Source of the DNA: an uncultured Polynucleobacter sp. | GTDB lineage: Bacteria > Pseudomonadota > Gammaproteobacteria > Burkholderiales > Burkholderiaceae | Reading direction: 5' to 3' | DNA: 8,018 nt | NCBI GenBank assembly: GCA_937996825.1 | Contig: CALKUJ010000019.1 | Coordinates: 1-8,018, forward strand | Program-made: the position numbers and the translations under genes | Part shown: in pieces, positions 5,401 through 8,018 of the stretch | Numbering within the stretch: position 1 is the stretch's first letter | Layout of the letters: every line of letters starts with the position of its first letter | Notes under the pieces: model-generated | Told to the model about the DNA's origin: nothing | Seen by the model: the letters and a program-made list of their open reading frames with translations, nothing else | The model's database searches: none

Positions 5401-6759
5401 TTGAGCGGCAAGATTGGTTTTGTTTCCTTAGGTTGCCCTAAGGCCTTAGTGGATGCTGAGCGCATCGTCACGCAATTGCGCGCTGAAGGTTACGAGATTG
5501 GTAAAGACTACGCAGGTTCTGATCTGGTGGTTGTTAACACCTGCGGTTTCATTGACTCAGCTGTTCAAGAAAGCTTGGACGCGATTGGTGAAGCCCTGGC
5601 AGAGAATGGCCGAGTGATTGTCACAGGCTGCTTGGGTGCTAAGAAAAACGCCGATGGATCAGATGTGGTGACTTCTGTGCATCCAAAAGTCTTGGCTGTC
5701 ACTGGCCCTCATGCGGCTGATGAAGTTCTTGAGGTCGTGCATCAGCATTTACCTAAAAAACATGATCCATTTGCAGACTTGGTGCCAAAAGCTGGTATCA
5801 AGTTAACGCCTAAGCATTACGCTTATCTGAAGATATCTGAAGGTTGTAATCACCGCTGCACGTTTTGCATCATTCCAAGCTTGCGTGGTGATTTGGTTTC
5901 AAGACCGATTGGTGATGTTTTATTAGAAGCTCAACATTTGTTTGAAGCCGGTGTCAAAGAATTATTGGTGGTCTCGCAAGACACGAGTGCCTATGGTGTG
6001 GATGTTCAATACCGCACTGGATTTTGGGATGGTCGCCCAGTCAAAGCAAAACTCTTTGACATGGTTGAGGCCTTGGGCAAGTTGGCTCGTCAGCATGGTG
6101 CATGGGTTCGTTTGCATTATGTCTATCCTTACCCACACGTAGATGACATCTTGCCATTGATGGCAAATTTTGCCGATGAGGGCAGTGGTGTTGTGCCGTA
6201 TTTGGATATACCAATGCAGCATGCCCATCCAGATGTATTAAAGCGCATGAAGCGACCTGCCAGCGGTGAAAAAAATCTTGATCGTATTCAGGCATGGCGT
6301 AAAGCATGCCCAGATCTGACCATACGCAGTACTTTCATTGCAGGTTTTCCTGGTGAAACAGAAGAAGAATTCAACTACTTGCTTGACTTCATGCGTGAAG
6401 CAAAAATTGACCGAGCAGGTTGCTTTGCCTACTCACCAGTTGAAGGCGCTAAAGCCAATGAATTAGCAGGTGCCTTGCCTGATCAACTCAGAAACGAGCG
6501 TCAAGCCAGATTCATGGAAGTTGCCGAAGAAATATCCACTCAACTCCTGCAAGCCAAAGTGGGTAAGCGCATCAAAGTATTGGTTGATTCAGTCAGTTCT
6601 AAAGGTGGCATTGGACGCAGCCAGTCGGATGCTCCAGAGATCGATGGTTTGGTCCATCTATTACCAACCGATAAGATTTCTAAAAAATACAAAGTCGGTG
6701 ATTTTGTCAAAGCCACAGTGCTTCAAACTCAGGGTCACGATCTGATTGCTCAGTTGTAA
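5401..6759 (+). CDS. rimO: Ribosomal protein S12 (Asp) methylthiotransferase RimO
   Basis: RimO is a radical-SAM enzyme that adds a methylthio group to the beta carbon of the conserved aspartate (Asp89 in E. coli) of ribosomal protein S12, using two iron-sulfur clusters. The 452-residue protein shows the N-terminal methylthiotransferase domain with Cys12 (SLGCPKA), Cys48 (VNTCGF) and Cys77 (VTGCLGA). The radical-SAM motif is Cys149, Cys153 and Cys156 in SEGCNHRCTFCIIPSLRG. A C-terminal TRAM domain runs from about residue 385 (GKRIKVLVDSV). FVSLGCPKALVDAERI and the LRGDLVSRP context distinguish RimO from MiaB. The start is TTG 5401, because the family N-terminus begins only four or five residues before GFVSLGCPK and no ATG fits. 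The TTG touches the phaR stop codon with no gap and in the same frame. AAGAG at 5386-5390 is the only weak Shine-Dalgarno candidate, so translation is probably coupled to phaR. Confidence 0.95.
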   Translation: MSGKIGFVSLGCPKALVDAERIVTQLRAEGYEIGKDYAGSDLVVVNTCGFIDSAVQESLDAIGEALAENGRVIVTGCLGAKKNADGSDVVTSVHPKVLAVTGPHAADEVLEVVHQHLPKKHDPFADLVPKAGIKLTPKHYAYLKISEGCNHRCTFCIIPSLRGDLVSRPIGDVLLEAQHLFEAGVKELLVVSQDTSAYGVDVQYRTGFWDGRPVKAKLFDMVEALGKLARQHGAWVRLHYVYPYPHVDDILPLMANFADEGSGVVPYLDIPMQHAHPDVLKRMKRPASGEKNLDRIQAWRKACPDLTIRSTFIAGFPGETEEEFNYLLDFMREAKIDRAGCFAYSPVEGAKANELAGALPDQLRNERQARFMEVAEEISTQLLQAKVGKRIKVLVDSVSSKGGIGRSQSDAPEIDGLVHLLPTDKISKKYKVGDFVKATVLQTQGHDLIAQL

Positions 6760-6780
6760 TTAGCACTTTTTCCTATATAT

Positions 6781-6831
6781 CTAGGGAACTTCATGAGTGA
6801 TTACCCCTAGTATTCTTTATTTGCTTGTTTT
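6781..6831 (+). terminator. Possible terminator after rimO
   Basis: CTAGGG (6781-6786) pairs with CCCTAG (6805-6810) around an 18-base loop, in which TCA (6791-6793) and TGA (6798-6800) can also pair. A T-rich tract follows (TATTCTTTATTTGCTTGTTTT region, 6811-6831). The position 21 bases after the rimO stop fits an end-of-operon signal. The stem is short and the T-tract is interrupted, so the call is tentative. The same bases contain the CCCTA/TAGGG pair that recurs upstream of phaC. Confidence 0.35.
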
Positions 6832-6845
6832 AGACAGTTACTCGT

Positions 6846-6870
6846 AAGATTAGCCCTACAGACTAGTCTT
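6846..6870 (+). other. Second dyad in the thiolase leader
   Basis: AAGATTAG (6846-6853) can pair with CTAGTCTT (6863-6870) with one G-U pair, around the loop CCCTACAGA. It overlaps the perfect palindrome AGACTAGTCT (6860-6869). It lies 40 bases upstream of the thiolase start. It could be an operator or leader structure. No convincing -35/-10 pair could be assigned in this gap; CATAAT at 6877-6882 is the best -10-like hexamer. Confidence 0.3.
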
Positions 6871-6910
6871 TCTATTCATAATAAGTACATAAGTATTAAA
6901 GGAGTTCCAG

Positions 6911-8018
6911 ATGGCACGTGATGTAGTCGTTCTTAGCGCAGTTCGTTCTGCAATTGGTGGTTTTGGTGGTTCATTGAGCAGCATGGAGCCCGCAGAACTA
7001 GCTGGTACGGTCATGAAAGAAGCAGTGAACCGTTCTGGTGTTGATCCTAAACAGATTAATTATGTGACTGTTGGTAACTGTATTCCGACAGAATCACGAT
7101 TCCCTTATGTCGCTCGTGTGGCAGCGATTCAAGCAGGCTTACCAATGGATTCAGTGGCGATGGCCGTGAACCGTTTGTGCAGTTCTGGTTTGCAAGGTAT
7201 TGTGACAACATCACAAGCCATCATGTTAGGTGATTGTGACTACGGTGTTGGTGGTGGTGTTGAAGTGATGTCACGCGGTATTTACGGTGCACCTGCTATG
7301 AGAAGTGGTGCACGCATGGGTGATACCAAGATGATTGACATGATGGTATCAACATTGACCGACCCATTTGGTGCTGGTCACATGGGTATCACTGCTGAAA
7401 ATCTAGCAGCAAAGTGGAACATCACTCGTGAAGAGCAAGATGCCTTGGCTGTTGAATCTCATCGTCGTGCAGCGGCTGCGATTGCAGATGGCCGTTTCAA
7501 ATCTCAAATCACACCGATCACCATGCAAACGCGCAAAGGTGATGTGGTATTTGATACTGACGAACACGTTAAAGCAAACACCACCATGGAAAGCTTGGGC
7601 AAGATGAAGCCAGCTTTCAAAAAAGATGGTACGGTGACTGCAGGTAACGCATCAGGCATCAATGACGGTGCAGCATTCTTTGTCTTGGCATCTGCTGATG
7701 CAGCAGCCAAAGCTGGTCAAAAGCCGATGGCTCGTTTGGTTTCTTATGCATTGGCTGGTGTGCCAAACGACATCATGGGTGAAGGTCCGATCCCAGCTTC
7801 TAAGTTAGCGTTGCAACGTGCTGGTTTGACTATCGACAAGATGGATGTTGTTGAGTCAAATGAGGCTTTTGCTGCTCAGGCGATTGCTGTGTCTAAAGGT
7901 TTAGGTTTGGATATGGCTAAGACTAATCCAAACGGTGGAGCGATTGCCTTGGGTCACCCAGTTGGTTGTTCAGGTGCGTTCATTGCAACAAAAGCTATTT
8001 ATGAGTTGCATCGTACGG
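6911..8018 (+). CDS. bktB: Beta-ketothiolase / acetyl-CoA C-acetyltransferase (BktB/PhaA type), cut by the right edge
   Basis: The enzyme condenses two acetyl-CoA (or acetyl- plus propionyl-CoA) into a 3-ketoacyl-CoA, the first step of PHB synthesis, in the cytoplasm. 369 residues are visible of an expected 390 or so. Nucleophile Cys90 is in VNRLCSSGLQGI, His157 in GAGHMGITAEN, the NEAFAAQA motif follows, and His349 is in ALGHPVGCSGAF. The final catalytic Cys of the CxGGG motif lies outside the window. By recall the segments TESRFPYVARVAA and RKGDVVFDTDEHVKAN are closer to C. necator BktB than to PhaA, hence the symbol; the substrate range cannot be read from the sequence. AGGAG at 6900-6904, six bases before ATG, fixes the start. 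It lies 151 bp downstream of rimO with its own dyad-rich leader, so it is probably transcribed separately while serving the same pathway as phaC and phaB. Confidence 0.92.
   Translation, partial: MARDVVVLSAVRSAIGGFGGSLSSMEPAELAGTVMKEAVNRSGVDPKQINYVTVGNCIPTESRFPYVARVAAIQAGLPMDSVAMAVNRLCSSGLQGIVTTSQAIMLGDCDYGVGGGVEVMSRGIYGAPAMRSGARMGDTKMIDMMVSTLTDPFGAGHMGITAENLAAKWNITREEQDALAVESHRRAAAAIADGRFKSQITPITMQTRKGDVVFDTDEHVKANTTMESLGKMKPAFKKDGTVTAGNASGINDGAAFFVLASADAAAKAGQKPMARLVSYALAGVPNDIMGEGPIPASKLALQRAGLTIDKMDVVESNEAFAAQAIAVSKGLGLDMAKTNPNGGAIALGHPVGCSGAFIATKAIYELHRT

Noticed and set aside
5942..6745. Plus- and minus-strand open frames of 66-91 residues inside rimO
   Set aside because: They are out-of-frame shadows of the radical-SAM and TRAM regions, with no start signals.
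7504..7710. Minus-strand 68-residue alanine-rich open frame inside the thiolase
   Set aside because: It is antisense to conserved thiolase sequence (TVTAGNASGINDGAA) and has no support of its own.

Overview
The window looks like chromosomal DNA from a betaproteobacterium of the Burkholderiales. PhaB, PhaR and PhaC resemble Cupriavidus/Ralstonia proteins closely along their length. The DNA is visibly more AT-rich than in those high-GC genera, which suggests a low-GC Burkholderiaceae member such as Polynucleobacter or a relative. The genus is an inference from recall, not from a search.

Left part (1-2211): the 5' end of bamD (outer-membrane lipoprotein of the BAM complex) runs leftward off the window. 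Divergent to it is a two-gene operon, rluD (23S rRNA pseudouridine synthase) and pgeF (peptidoglycan editing factor, laccase-domain family). The bamD and rluD reading frames overlap by about 25 bp at their 5' ends, and the best bamD -10 box lies inside rluD. The same bamD / rluD-pgeF arrangement is known from E. coli (yfiO / yfiI-yfiH).

Right part (2348-8018): a polyhydroxybutyrate (PHB) locus in the order phaC (class I synthase), phaB (acetoacetyl-CoA reductase), phaR (PHB-responsive repressor), rimO (ribosomal protein S12 methylthiotransferase), then a BktB/PhaA-type beta-ketothiolase that is cut by the window end. Together the thiolase (2 acetyl-CoA to acetoacetyl-CoA), PhaB (to (R)-3-hydroxybutyryl-CoA) and PhaC (polymerisation) form the complete PHB route, and PhaR is the expected regulator. 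The order differs from the classical phaC-phaA-phaB-phaR because the thiolase is displaced beyond rimO and has its own leader.

The three longer intergenic gaps (2212-2347, 4758-4845, 6760-6910) are rich in dyad symmetry. The phaB-phaR gap carries three successive inverted repeats, one of which (TTGCA-g-TGCAA) is a plausible PhaR autoregulatory operator. The gaps upstream of phaC and of the thiolase share a recurring CCCTA/TAGGG motif, three copies each. There is no non-coding stretch above 300 bp, and I saw no RNA genes, mobile elements or CRISPR. All genes belong to known families, so the most interesting material is regulatory and architectural rather than a new system.
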